In this document: positions 61,801 to 62,819 of the stretch, piece after piece
Layout: the number at the start of each line of letters is the position of its first letter
How positions within the stretch are numbered: position 1 is the first letter of the stretch
Source: Hermatobates lingyangjiaoensis
Lineage: Eukaryota; Arthropoda; Insecta; Hemiptera; Hermatobatidae
Direction: 5' to 3'
NCBI GenBank assembly: GCA_026182355.1
Contig: JAPFBL010000255.1
Coordinates: 2,232,001 to 2,296,000 of the forward strand
Length of the DNA stretch: 64,000 nucleotides
Made by a program: the position numbers and the translations under genes
Notes under the pieces: generated by a model
Seen by the model: only the letters and a program-made list of their open reading frames with translations
What the model was told of the DNA's origin: nothing
Databases searched by the model: none

Positions 61801-62819
61801 TTCTAAAAGATAATATCTTCTTTAAAGTATTAACTTTTTTTATATAACAAATTAACTTTTCATTAAAATACGGTTCTTTTTTTAAACAAAAATTCATAGA
61901 ATAAAGTAAGGAAAGTAAGATATTGTTTTGCTATTTTGCATTCTTTTACAGAGAGATTGAAGCCATGAATGTTTTTTTATAATATTACTTTGTGTCAGAA
62001 GTGGTTTTAGGAAATGGTGATTGGTAAGATATTGGCAGCATCTTAATGGTCTATCCAATAGACAGGATCTTTGCGGTGACGGTGGGCCTATTTAATGAAT
62101 TTCAAATCATTACATAATCTTACAAATGGAATACACTTTTTAAAATACATCATCTAGTTCGACATTTATGAAGTTCATGGTTTTAGAAATATGTATTTTG
62201 GTAAATAATTTATTTTAAACTACTTTTCATTTTAATTCATATTAAATTTTAATCAACTGCTGAAAGTTTTTGAAAACAAATTATGCATTTAATTTGAATT
62301 AAACTAGTTTAGAACATTTTTTATAGGATATATGCTATGCTTAGGGGTTGTATTAAAAATTTATCCCAATGACCTACGCTGATTGTATTGCTTCATAAAA
62401 GAGTCTTCTCAACTAAAATTGTGTATGTATGGACAAAGTAATAAGTTTGATTTCCTATATACATTCTGTAAAAATTACATGGAAGTAAATATGCTTGCAA
62501 GGTTGTGAAGTTAATTATTTTATTGTATTTTTTTAGCGCTGTTGAAAAAGGAGAAGAGTTTGCTTTAAAAACACACATTTCAAGATACATGAATTTCCTT
62601 ATGGTTTGTAGTTGTTTTATGAGCTAGTTTTAGTGTAGAGCTAAATTGTTGTACTGAAGTGGCGCTGTTGTAGGGGCTGAAGCCCTACTCCGTGCACGAG
62701 GCGATGGGCCAGCAGCTCTTGTGCCTCATGAGTAAAGGCCACTATGCTGACAGTGACACCTACTGGGCTCACGCTCCCATTCACACAGAAGCAAAGGCTT
62801 TTCTACTTGTCACTCTTCA
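1820..62819 (+). CDS. VPS13-family lipid transfer protein, 41 exons, both ends outside the window
   Basis: Spliced gene model built by hand from GT-AG sites and codon phase; about 6.5 kb of coding sequence, roughly 2,177 residues. Diagnostic pieces are FFNSQLGVWEPLIEP (exon 11), FWLVNKTSLPVQLR (exon 23), CLPFWPETE (exon 26), LLSPYQSLLYTWDDP (exon 28), VVVYWVSYLEGSQRILLF (exon 30), GVDVLANPY (exon 36), GIITKPVMG (exon 38) and LKPYSVHEAMGQQLL (exon 41). These follow the order rod, VAB domain, rod, ATG2-C-like helices, PH-like domain known for VPS13 proteins, which move phospholipids in bulk between organelles at contact sites. The chorein N terminus is missing, so the 5' end lies upstream. The GIITKPV...FFKG...GL pattern is closest to VPS13A/C as I remember them; VPS13B and D fit less well, but this needs a tree. 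Exons 20, 31 and 32 each contain one extra base, so the reading frame as written is broken. Confidence 0.92.
2917..3101 (+). CDS. VPS13 exon 2
   Basis: Acceptor GTTCAG, donor GTAATG. The first two bases complete a Gly codon with exon 1, and the exon ends in phase 0. The product is acidic then amphipathic: EQEAEEVVVVSDEDQ followed by FQFSLEGIQVYTFSDCDE, a typical rod beta-strand run. Confidence 0.85.
3588..3757 (+). CDS. VPS13 exon 3
   Basis: Acceptor GGTTGCAG, donor GTAATC. It is phase 0 at the start and leaves two bases. It reads ILSSPVRDMSHGLCKFEAGE and SLDTFSDFSIEMKISLQNA, which is consistent with rod beta strands. Confidence 0.85.
4283..4316 (+). CDS. VPS13 micro-exon 4 (34 nt)
   Basis: Exon 3 leaves two bases and exon 5 starts in phase 0, so a connector is needed. 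The segment after CTATTTTCAG supplies one base plus eleven codons (SEFEESEVGKP) and is followed by a GTAAAA donor, restoring phase exactly. It is short and acidic with no family signature, so it rests on phase and splice sites alone. Confidence 0.55.
5062..5331 (+). CDS. VPS13 exon 5
   Basis: Start chosen at the TACTTGTAG acceptor because this frame is closed just upstream; donor GTAATT; 90 codons in phase 0. It contains FRLHSPILDVSFKQ, KCIDILIEKTRLNLTVSFLM and MDLMKFVLDSLPPE, a rod strand plus helix typical of the VPS13 mid-region. An open frame at 4952-5143 in another phase is a shadow. Confidence 0.82.
6590..6680 (+). CDS. VPS13 exon 6, serine-rich linker
   Basis: Acceptor CTTTTGCAG; donor GTTCAT is weak but is the only one that gives the one-base remainder exon 7 needs. 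It encodes PRTGQSTRPPSSSETSGYFS and SSITSCSEEQT, a low-complexity Ser/Thr linker. The following intron is only 70 bp. Confidence 0.75.
6751..6947 (+). CDS. VPS13 exon 7
   Basis: Acceptor TTTGTTTTAG, donor GTAAGT. It begins with two bases completing Gly and ends in phase 0. It encodes MSVSVHLRKPEIMIHS, LLRTEVLLEYSRQPGRESLV and SLSNLHILTKQ. This matches the recurring VPS13 rod pattern (KPEI, then a long strand, then Arg/Glu-rich turn). Confidence 0.92.
7317..7445 (+). CDS. VPS13 exon 8
   Basis: Acceptor GTGTTTTAG, donor GTAAGT; 43 codons in phase 0. It encodes VLFPCDIEIARLLKSVDDGL and KITLSVSLIDIHITASTVRT, alternating polar and hydrophobic residues expected for the rod groove. Confidence 0.9.
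8668..8800 (+). CDS. VPS13 exon 9
   Basis: Acceptor TTGTTTTAG, donor GTAAAT; leaves one base. It encodes LADEFNSSLLMDEQEGTQQ and LEDLWTPRKMNPFTSHVSS, a polar segment probably forming an exposed loop between rod repeats. Confidence 0.87.
9127..9200. repeat. Degenerate copy of the 13535 repeat
   Basis: The stretch from AATAAGAAG through GGCTAAGATGTTTCAACC to the CCTCGAGTCACCTGG region parallels 13548-13610 (AATAAGAAATGGG, GACTAAGATCTTTCAACC) with many substitutions. It is an old relative of the PLE-tail inverted repeat. Confidence 0.4.
9310..9548 (+). mobile_element. Short PLE/retrozyme-like insertion with 14-bp target duplication
   Basis: ATGGAGTATCATTA is present at 9310-9323 and again at 9535-9548, bounding about 211 bp. 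Inside are an inverted repeat (9364-9398 against 9504-9537) and a hammerhead-like motif (9443-9489). This fits a non-autonomous element mobilised by PLE-type target-primed insertion; no coding sequence is present. Confidence 0.55.
9443..9489 (+). ncRNA. Hammerhead ribozyme-like motif
   Basis: Core CTGATGA at 9448-9454, stem II GAACAC/GTGTTC, GAA then the palindrome ACGCGT at 9473-9478, then T. Stem I pairs TTTTC before the core with GAA.AAAA after it. The stem III palindrome is typical of minimal ribozymes that work as dimers. One extra base sits at the base of stem II. Confidence 0.55.
10135..10317 (+). CDS. VPS13 exon 10
   Basis: Acceptor TATCTTTTCAG, donor GTAACG; enters and leaves with one-base remainders that agree with its neighbours. 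It encodes ELISVTVPKVRVMFELEGLT, SPVLLVKASGEANINNWS. This is the VPS13 type 'P.+..F.LE.....PLL......A...NWS' repeat, so the identity is strong. Confidence 0.93.
10318..11386 (+). other. Intron 10, first part
   Basis: No gene seen. A short element recurs directly (AGAGGGACTG followed by AACCTCTA at about 11010-11035 and 11217-11243), suggesting an old repeat. Confidence 0.4.
11387..11730. repeat. PLE-tail repeat pair in opposite orientations
   Basis: 11440-11520 (plus) and 11590-11728 (minus) carry related tails built around CTGAAGACGG followed by GACCGAAAATT or CAAACCGAAAATT. The minus copy is nearly identical to 16640-16770. TA repeats separate the two. Confidence 0.55.
11640..11673 (-). 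ncRNA. Hammerhead ribozyme-like motif, minus strand
   Basis: On the minus strand: stem I TCTC, core CTGAAGA (CUGANGA with N=A), stem II GGTT/AACC, GAA, palindrome AATT, A, then GAGA, which pairs perfectly with TCTC. The related copy at about 16689-16722 has lost the core G (G to A at 16700), so it should be dead. Confidence 0.5.
11820..11993 (+). repeat. PLE-tail copy followed by (AC)n(AT)n
   Basis: The segment with AACCGAAACGTAGGCATTGA and GAAAATTGACCGAATCCCGA recurs at 20045-20150 (plus) and 48541-48670 (minus). It retains GCC/GGC stem I, a GGTTTTA hairpin and the ACGT palindrome, but the CUGANGA core is lost. (AC)n(AT)n occupies 11931-11993. Confidence 0.5.
12236..12482 (+). repeat. PLE tail, inverted relative to 13761-14015
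   Basis: About 245 bp, from a TTTCTTTCTCCGTTCTCGAC region through CTCCTGATGACGAACAACAG to GTCGTGCTTTGTGTATTTAA, is repeated on the opposite strand at 13761-14015. It contains CTGATGA, a GAAC/GTTC hairpin, GAA and the ATAT palindrome, so it is hammerhead-like, but stem I pairs poorly. Confidence 0.6.
12641..12756 (+). CDS. VPS13 exon 11, WEPLIEP motif
   Basis: Acceptor TCATACACAG, donor GTTAGT; ends in phase 0. It encodes EVQMQASFFNSQLGVWEPLI then EP..EGEGVYRPFEILFK. The 'yyNs.l..WEPliEP' sequence is a hallmark of VPS13 proteins just before the VAB domain. The intron that follows (4.9 kb) is full of PLE fragments. Confidence 0.95.
13361..13477 (-). repeat. PLE tail, minus strand copy of 15365-15480
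   Basis: About 115 bp matching, in reverse complement, the tail downstream of the plus-strand PLE at 14130. Both hold CCCGATGACGACGACTGTCG followed by AAATATCGTTG, a hammerhead-like arrangement whose core reads CCGATGA instead of CTGATGA. Confidence 0.65.
13535..13711. repeat. 86-bp near-perfect inverted repeat with 5-nt loop
   Basis: Arms 13535-13620 and 13626-13711 are complementary apart from one position (13601 against 13645); the loop is TGACT. Each arm carries a hammerhead-like core, on opposite strands: CTGATGA at 13641-13647 (plus) and CTGACGA at 13599-13605 (minus). Confidence 0.8.
13637..13679 (+). ncRNA. Hammerhead ribozyme-like motif in the inverted repeat
   Basis: Stem I GACT (13637-13640), core CTGATGA, stem II GACCG/CGGTT, GAAA (13666-13669), palindromic stem III AGATCT (13669-13674), T, then AGTC (13676-13679), which pairs perfectly with GACT. 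This is the best-formed example in the window. The minus strand of the partner arm can form the same structure. Confidence 0.6.
13761..14015 (-). repeat. PLE tail, minus strand copy of 12236-12482
   Basis: Reverse-complement match to 12236-12482, including the CTGATGACGAACAACAG hammerhead-like core. TA microsatellites flank it on both sides (13710-13756 and 14047-14128). Confidence 0.6.
14130..15137 (+). mobile_element. 5'-truncated Penelope-like element, C-terminal reverse transcriptase and GIY-YIG
   Basis: A 335-codon open frame begins right after a TA microsatellite: SISFTHQVSSNKITFLDVDV (end of the reverse transcriptase palm/thumb), AIPRSLSIRIHRICNN, the connector PSLSYRKPPNLRGIF, the Cys pair in CGRSRCQTC, and the GIY-YIG endonuclease CVYRLDCTQCDAFYVGMAS ending TLRASEEAIICLLKARSP. 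PLEs insert by target-primed reverse transcription. The N-terminal part and catalytic reverse transcriptase core are missing. The frame is free of stops, so the copy is fairly young. Confidence 0.92.
15365..15480 (+). repeat. 3' tail of the plus-strand PLE
   Basis: It follows a poly-T/A-rich stretch (15138-15360) after the PLE stop codon. It holds the CCCGATGACGACGACTGTCG hammerhead-like block and is inverted at 13361-13477. Confidence 0.6.
15543..16312 (-). mobile_element. Penelope-like element, minus strand, C-terminal half with a frameshift
   Basis: Reading leftward: RICSDLYQRQCHIDKLREKF and RFVDKRLIPATNQY, then after a frame change near 16150, FFPGVHRIGNIIKNIFPLLS, SFRKPPNLGNLFSH, CGRRLCLTC and the GIY-YIG sequence CVYRLNCRQCGSFYIGMTS, ending GARSDPGINQKR. 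It is related to but distinct from the 14130 element. The two converge tail to tail. Confidence 0.9.
16313..16440. repeat. (TA)n microsatellite inside the minus-strand PLE
   Basis: More than 100 bp of TA-dominated sequence lies between the PLE N-terminal motif (16436-16513) and the C-terminal half, in place of the reverse transcriptase core. Confidence 0.85.
16436..16516 (-). mobile_element. PLE N-terminal motif, minus strand
   Basis: On the minus strand the frame reads MGTNTFRQLFNEICLNEGLL then RNFTKKDILYIYIY, matching 'n.tC....LLp.yT' of the other two PLE starts in this window and entering TA repeats at the same point. Confidence 0.55.
16640..16770 (-). repeat. Second copy of the 11590-11728 PLE tail
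   Basis: Nearly identical over about 130 bp, from GTTCAATATAGA through ACGGTTGGAGAC. It differs at the ribozyme-like core (T at 16700 where the other copy has C on the plus strand). Confidence 0.7.
17614..17887 (+). CDS. VPS13 exon 12, GC-rich disordered linker
   Basis: Acceptor ACATTTAG, donor GTACCT; leaves one base. After VFQAKAYSICMR it becomes Gly/Ser/Arg/Glu-rich (GGADGGLEAGGSDCRSEGG, KSHDLHVLGIQNGESETSA). It is far richer in GC and CpG than the surrounding introns. It is probably a disordered insertion and may be phosphorylated. The opposite-strand open frame is a by-product of its composition. Confidence 0.85.
17888..19421 (+). other. Introns 12 and 13, nothing recognised
   Basis: Intron 12 is 17888-18494 and intron 13 is 18595-19421. 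(AAT)n occurs at about 18677-18702; otherwise AT-rich sequence without a recognisable gene or element. Confidence 0.45.
18495..18594 (+). CDS. VPS13 exon 13, acidic linker with amphipathic helix
   Basis: Acceptor ACATTTGCAG, donor GTAAAT; leaves two bases. It encodes SYPEESDSENEEGIMEKLAG then AISHLFTG. The acidic stretch is followed by an amphipathic run (MEKLAGAISHLF) that could be a helix. Confidence 0.85.
19422..19558 (+). CDS. VPS13 exon 14, acidic/serine-rich linker
   Basis: Acceptor GTGGTCCAG, donor GTAAGG; one base in and one base out. It encodes DSSEGDVSASESSGAEPSAD and TEDGSDLDSLGPSSSSTRAV, with many S-x-x-E/D sites of the kind casein kinase 2 uses (inference). Confidence 0.85.
20045..20150 (+). 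repeat. Degenerate PLE-tail copy
   Basis: AGCCTATGAGCAAGGTTTCA ... AGAGTTGAATTTGACCTGG ... AAAACTGACCTAATCTCGATT aligns by eye with 11828-11925. The ribozyme core is lost. Confidence 0.45.
21364..21490 (+). repeat. Interspersed repeat, copy 1
   Basis: From TGTTAACATTG, through AAGTAAC.TCATTTAAACACC, to TTCATGTTTAGTCA; the same order appears in 23530-23650 in the next intron, same orientation, with moderate divergence. The rest of intron 14 (19559-22001) is featureless to me. Confidence 0.55.
22002..22330 (+). CDS. VPS13 exon 15
   Basis: Start at GAATTCAG chosen because it completes an Ile codon with exon 14; donor GTACGT; ends in phase 0. The linker ends (DLRLPGDSVDSGLEAEG) and folded sequence resumes with YVMVESKDRLELTVTPQSLV and ALSALYRSF, the beta strand plus helix pattern that precedes the VAB region. 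Confidence 0.9.
23530..23650 (+). repeat. Interspersed repeat, copy 2
   Basis: Partner of 21364-21490. No coding sequence or terminal repeats were seen, so the family is unknown. The rest of intron 15 (22331-24010) and intron 16 (24139-25954) shows nothing recognisable. Confidence 0.55.
24011..24138 (+). CDS. VPS13 exon 16, phospho-FFAT-like motif
   Basis: Acceptor GTGTTGTAG, donor GTGAGA; leaves two bases. It encodes VGPAKVLATATYDHSDSLPS then TAGTDFFSPAESEGDID. The DFFSPAE core fits the phospho-FFAT layout (acidic, F, F, Ser at position 4, x, x, Glu) in acidic/serine surroundings, suggesting VAP binding. Binding is inferred, not shown. Confidence 0.88.
25955..26097 (+). CDS. VPS13 exon 17, VAB region begins
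   Basis: Acceptor TTCTTATTCCAG, donor GTACCT. The first base completes Cys; one base is left. It encodes FDGGFYLSKMRQEPVAELYS and KKVTDHRIRLLIPG. The DHRIRLLIPGF junction is typical of the first VAB repeat. Confidence 0.92.
26354..26505 (+). CDS. VPS13 exon 18, VAB repeat
   Basis: Acceptor TTTTTTAG, donor GTAAGG; ends in phase 0. It encodes FDEFDVLCPQRTCSKLHLLQ and PIKNNTRYYIVLNIKCHEWG. Asn-Asn-Thr after a hydrophobic strand is the conserved VAB asparagine position. The intron that follows is 70 bp. Confidence 0.93.
26576..26778 (+). CDS. VPS13 exon 19, VAB repeat
   Basis: Acceptor TTATTTTCAG, donor GTAAGT; leaves two bases. It encodes IKNETSYAMSVFYKRSVLES and PDEGFNVPLLVAHHCKLFLQ. 'I.N.T.y...vyyk' and 'yniPL.va..c.l...P' are strong VPS13 signatures. 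Confidence 0.95.
26779..29526 (+). other. Intron 19, no gene seen
   Basis: A direct repeat of about 70 bp is present (27569-27643 and 28077-28146, sharing CTTACTTTTAGCAGAG or CTTTACTTTTAGCAGAG and GTGTAAAACCATATTT). There is a C-run at about 28951-28961. Open frames here are short and unsupported. Confidence 0.45.
29527..29648 (+). CDS. VPS13 exon 20, contains a one-base frameshift
   Basis: The first base completes Asp with exon 19, then SFGVSESGIWWQDLASDLTQ is read before an in-frame TAA at 29591-29593. One frame over, KDIICPPKEANEPTVYSIR runs to a GTAAGA donor and joins exon 21 in phase 0. Length is 122 nt where phase demands 121, so there is one base too many, most simply near 29588-29592. 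Both halves look coding, so the exon is real but disrupted as written. Confidence 0.8.
29756..29810. repeat. (TC)n microsatellite
   Basis: About 54 bp of uninterrupted TC in intron 20, on the plus strand. No gene in the rest of 29649-30184. Confidence 0.9.
30185..30325 (+). CDS. VPS13 exon 21, VAB repeat
   Basis: Acceptor TGTGTTCAG, donor GTAAGT; 47 codons in phase 0. It encodes ALCEDGFPKSRMSRQIPKYR and IRLLPPLTLHNRLPYAVEIS. 'l.PPl.l.N.LPy.....' is one of the best-kept VAB repeat motifs. Confidence 0.95.
30858..30932 (+). CDS. VPS13 exon 22
   Basis: Acceptor TTATTTTTAG, donor GTAAGT; 25 codons. It encodes NRVEAGEKSNVYYLNLMKSH. 'v..Ge...vy.ln......i' follows the preceding VAB motif in VPS13 relatives. 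Confidence 0.92.
31747..31962 (+). CDS. VPS13 exon 23, VAB (SHR-BD) core
   Basis: Acceptor AATCTTTTAG, donor GTAATA; 72 codons. It encodes VPSYLGIQWSGSVTISPEVE, QLGLNLRIDRKDSCHAIFYS and PFWLVNKTSLPVQLR. The last piece is the most recognisable VPS13 VAB signature in the window. Confidence 0.96.
32925..33088 (+). CDS. VPS13 exon 24, VAB core
   Basis: The TTTTGTTGAAG acceptor was chosen to keep phase 0; donor GTAAGA; leaves two bases. It encodes DVVYENQGDEPLLFCFRKPR and WSSAFSLDSFGTSGLVVCK. 'WS..FsLDs.Gt.G.v.c' is a VPS13 hallmark. The exact 5' edge is the least certain part. Confidence 0.92.
34749..34935 (+). CDS. VPS13 exon 25, VAB repeat
   Basis: Acceptor TTGTATCAG, donor GTAAGA; the first base completes Lys. 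It encodes RKRKYRILMTISMSQVVPSL then TKIVTLSPNFLIHNESKRPL. 'lt.ivtl.P.flI.N.s...L.f.E' carries the VAB asparagine. Confidence 0.95.
35366..35491 (+). CDS. VPS13 exon 26, CLPFWPE motif
   Basis: Acceptor TTTGATTCCAG, donor GTAAGT; 42 codons. It starts CLPFWPETEKMFMFVKYRDS, and clPfWPe is an almost invariant VPS13 motif. Confidence 0.96.
36759..36905 (+). CDS. VPS13 exon 27, VAB repeat
   Basis: Acceptor TTTTTGTAG, donor GTGATT; 49 codons. It encodes SGLCVNVTGSEDRPFCVTFR and YIPGDAPVRVDNLCEDLFLK, which again contains an Asn at the VAB repeat position. Confidence 0.95.
37917..39267 (+). mobile_element. Helitron, internally deleted
   Basis: It starts TCTTTATAAATAAAATAATG directly after A (37916), ends CTAG (39264-39267) directly before T (39268), and has the hairpin CCGTC-AAA-GACGG at 39242-39254, nine bases before the terminal CTAG. 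This is the Helitron terminal layout with insertion between A and T. Inside are two diverged copies of a roughly 150-bp unit (about 38050-38200, 38203-38350) and a decayed helicase C terminus. The Rep domain is absent, so it cannot move by itself. Confidence 0.85.
38625..39060 (+). pseudogene. Helitron PIF1-type helicase, C-terminal remnant
   Basis: It reads EEAVHYLIEFLDSEFISPGL, PAHE, a stop (38711-38713), KLKVGAPMML, and in another frame from 38941 FAMTLTKSQRETLSNAGIQ then SHGQL. 'LPpHeL.LKvGapimLlRN' and 'FAmTinKSQGqTl...gi.L....FsHGQLYva.SRv' are the family's motifs. Frame changes and stops show it is dead; the expected Gly of the KSQG motif is Arg. Confidence 0.85.
39694..39816 (+). CDS. 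VPS13 exon 28, LLSPYQ-TWDDP motif
   Basis: Acceptor AAAATTCCAG, donor GTTATT (weak); 41 codons. It encodes VALLSPYQSLLYTWDDPSKE and RTFLWNVYNKKCKGF. 'lLp.....ytWddPt....l.w' closes the VAB domain in VPS13 proteins. A Helitron occupies the upstream intron. Confidence 0.95.
39903..40082 (+). CDS. VPS13 exon 29, DGFGQE then Ser/Glu linker
   Basis: Acceptor TTAATTCTAG, donor GTACTG; 60 codons. DGFGQERVSFHTVRKHG is the conserved 'kDG.Gq' end of the VAB domain. It is followed by a variable linker ending SSQTTSSEETESDEQHKPQ. Confidence 0.92.
40152..41707. repeat. Possible unclassified element bounded by 14-bp inverted ends
   Basis: ACTTTACTATAAGT at 40151-40164 is mirrored by ACTTATAGTAAAGT at 41694-41707. 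The left end is itself palindromic (ACTTTACT-ATA-AGTAAAGT). The interior is A-rich with no coding frame. Element status is a guess from the paired ends. Confidence 0.3.
40270..40288 (+). other. G-quadruplex-forming (GGGT)n tract
   Basis: Five GGG runs are separated by single T bases on the sense strand of intron 29, the layout known to form very stable parallel quadruplexes in DNA or RNA. Confidence 0.75.
42506..42688 (+). CDS. VPS13 exon 30
   Basis: Acceptor ACTTTTCAG, donor GTATCT; 61 codons. It encodes VVVYWVSYLEGSQRILLFTQ and IEFFLSLRGFGLSL. '.w.sfl.G.QRvLLft.D' and 'sl.g.GlSL' mark the post-VAB rod segment. Confidence 0.96.
42836..43016 (+). CDS. VPS13 exon 31, contains a one-base frameshift
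   Basis: It reads EFCYLSISDSAPLWEVSVAQ then KWKPLTLELTA and meets TGA at 42962-42964. One frame over, WIEDKWSQEMKKAQMKEYVH continues to a GTGGGT donor and joins exon 32 in phase 0. The exon is 181 nt where phase needs 180, so a single surplus base lies around 42953-42964. The two halves together resemble the VPS13 'W.i....kW..l.......' segment. Confidence 0.85.
43017..44802 (+). other. Intron 31, no gene seen
   Basis: TGTGGTATTTACTCATT at about 43630 recurs from the 9351 region, so a small PLE-tail fragment may lie here. The rest is AT-rich and unrecognised. Confidence 0.35.
44803..44938 (+). CDS. VPS13 exon 32, contains a one-base frameshift
   Basis: The first frame gives VDFEKMHMTK and ends at TAG (44887-44889). 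One frame over, from about 44834, FGELRRTYHPAVWIQCRKSV then HYFFLQFKVHRLQ runs to a GTAAAC donor and joins exon 33 (IENQLSDAVYP) to form the conserved 'l..lQ.dNQl.' sequence. Length is 136 nt where phase needs 135; an AAAA run (44830-44833) and a T6 run (44837-44842) are the likely places for the extra base. Confidence 0.85.
45352..45421 (+). repeat. tRNA-derived SINE head or decayed tRNA-like sequence
   Basis: TGGCTTAGTCCG resembles an RNA polymerase III A box and GGAATTTGATTCC, about 40 bp on, a degraded B box. It lacks a clean acceptor stem and anticodon arm, so it is not a working tRNA. The rest of intron 32 (44939-47157) shows nothing recognised. Confidence 0.4.
47158..47303 (+). CDS. 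VPS13 exon 33, NQL motif
   Basis: Acceptor TATATTTTAG, donor GTCAGT; leaves two bases. It starts IENQLSDAVYPIVLHPTLPS, matching the widely kept 'vDNQlp...fPvvl.P' of VPS13 and ATG2 relatives, then PCLEFTLLKRR. Confidence 0.95.
47464..47620 (+). CDS. VPS13 exon 34
   Basis: Acceptor TTTTTTTCAG, donor GTAGTA; the first base completes Lys. It encodes IIRLLAQEFSLQLDKTMVTV and IRIRADISALHQPLISL, corresponding to the '...yk.l.v..qe..l.lD..f' region. Confidence 0.92.
48215..48513 (+). mobile_element. PLE 5' part: decayed ribozyme region and N-terminal module ending at TA repeat
   Basis: A decayed hammerhead-like block (TGATC hairpin, then GAA, ACGT palindrome, about 48293-48334) precedes a broken frame with LPERLKNYIRKLEKLC and then KAFNETCMNDGLLPKYTKIY, which passes straight into TA repeats at 48501-48513. 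Ribozyme upstream of the ORF is the known PLE order. Confidence 0.55.
48541..48670 (-). repeat. PLE-tail copy, minus strand
   Basis: On the minus strand it contains GAGAGTTTGATTTTTTATCC and GAAAATTGACCGAATCCCGA, matching 11870-11925. It abuts the plus-strand PLE start at 48215-48513. Confidence 0.5.
49064..49266 (+). CDS. VPS13 exon 35, last rod strand
   Basis: Acceptor AAAATTTCAG, donor GTAACT; leaves two bases. It encodes NKVLIESIYISPISIKFSFS, the conserved 'y...l.isPi.i.lsfs' strand before the C-terminal helices. The minisatellite lies in the next intron. Confidence 0.93.
49968..50017 (+). repeat. tRNA-like (SINE) fragment abutting the minisatellite
   Basis: GTAGTTTAGTCCGTTTACAA resembles the A-box region of the 45352 SINE-like sequence. 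It ends where the minisatellite begins. Confidence 0.3.
50018..52106. repeat. Minisatellite, about 21 copies of a 100-bp unit
   Basis: GTCATTGATT recurs 21 times, at 50101, 50201, 50301, 50401, 50501, 50601, 50697, 50797, 50897, 50993, then every 100 bp to 51393, 51489 and so on to 52089. Most spacings are 100 bp; units starting 50601, 50897 and 51393 are 96 bp because TGAATGAATAG is shortened to TGAATAG. Copies differ by a few bases in fixed combinations (agacgag/aggcgag, cgatgg/ttatgg). It has no long open frame. Confidence 0.95.
52337..52544 (+). CDS. VPS13 exon 36, start of ATG2-C-like helices
   Basis: The second of two nearby acceptors (TTATTCACAG at 52336) was chosen because it alone restores phase (completing Arg); donor GTATGA; ends in phase 0. 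It encodes LVSWKWLLDETRRHVYLQFF then HVFLRGVDVLANPYMAVMPS. '.....l.gldvlgNP.gl' begins the ATG2-C-like, membrane-binding helices. The family's usual F-Y-E-P continuation is not obvious here. Confidence 0.92.
52822..52865. repeat. (TA)n microsatellite
   Basis: A roughly 44-bp TA tract just upstream of the inverted PLE pair in intron 36. Confidence 0.85.
52902..53640 (-). mobile_element. Penelope-like element, GIY-YIG end, minus strand
   Basis: Reading leftward: VIPYNPCLKDLPSFLKKLDL, a stop, NCVYRIPCTDC then MSYIGQTSKGLFTRVKQHQY (GIY-YIG), KFLHVRVKNHMINW, RRRNIIENALIKNFYGNL and NNSPGLYKLDEILIKEISKQ. This is a different PLE family from 14130/15543. A small deletion near the end removes the usual stop, giving a read-through tail (IIIFFGCFI). 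Confidence 0.85.
53672..53935 (+). mobile_element. PLE 3' end, plus strand, inverted copy of 52902-53165
   Basis: It encodes NPGLYKLDEILIKEISKQIK then SVRDASNPEDFNQPG and a stop, followed by the same untranslated tail, all mirrored in the minus-strand copy. It retains the 24 or so bases that copy has lost. Confidence 0.85.
53955..54168. repeat. 46-bp inverted repeat around a PLE-tail ribozyme-like block
   Basis: Arms 53955-54000 and 54123-54168 are complementary except for one base. Between them lies CCCGATGACGACGGATGTCA then AAATATCGAAG, a relative of the 13361/15365 tails with the GAAA of the core changed. Confidence 0.75.
54801..54968 (+). CDS. VPS13 exon 37
   Basis: Acceptor CTGTATTCAG, donor GTAGGA; 56 codons. 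It encodes EDYSEGLSQGALEMMGHVCG and GTPGASGSLITAALANLP. 'eGl..G...l...t.GG..g..s.it..l' is the amphipathic, Gly-rich C-terminal repeat of VPS13/ATG2. Confidence 0.93.
56177..56303 (+). CDS. VPS13 exon 38, GIITKPV motif
   Basis: Acceptor TTTGATATAG, donor GTGAGT; leaves one base. It encodes RRRVWLHVNTQTELPPGIIQ and VGVVLGLSGIITKPVMG. The GIITKPV.G wording is closer to VPS13A/C than to B (GIVDQP) or D (SVITST) as I recall them. Confidence 0.93.
61106..61235 (+). CDS. VPS13 exon 39
   Basis: Acceptor TTTGTGAAG, donor GTCAGA; two bases in, two out. It encodes QEGVESFFKGCGRGLMGLLT then KQVGSVTDPVAVAMHAAKR. '.eG...FfkG.GkGl.G....p.g...d' is the last Gly-rich VPS13 C-terminal helix pair. Confidence 0.94.
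62537..62603 (+). CDS. VPS13 exon 40
   Basis: Acceptor TATTTTTTTAG, donor GTTTGT; the first base completes Ser; 22 further codons. It encodes SAVEKGEEFALKTHISRYMN, the linker between the helices and the PH-like domain. Confidence 0.85.
62674..62819 (+). CDS. VPS13 exon 41, entry to PH-like domain
   Basis: Acceptor GCTGTTGTAG, donor GTATGT; leaves two bases, so at least one more exon follows. It encodes GLKPYSVHEAMGQQLLCLMS and KAFLLVTLQ. '+PY...ea.G..lL' then '..vTnrr' is the known start of the VPS13 PH-like domain. If the donor were not used, the frame would end after nine more codons, which I consider unlikely. Confidence 0.92.

Larger units (their letters stand above)
54969..62536 (+). 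other. Introns 37-39, no gene seen
   Basis: The introns are 54969-56176, 56304-61105 and 61236-62536. They are AT-rich. A 50-bp direct repeat (about 59612-59662 and 60777-60827, around TGTACTGAAGATAT and GTAAAGAGTACA) and a short (TTG)n at about 57064 are the only structures noted. Confidence 0.45.
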
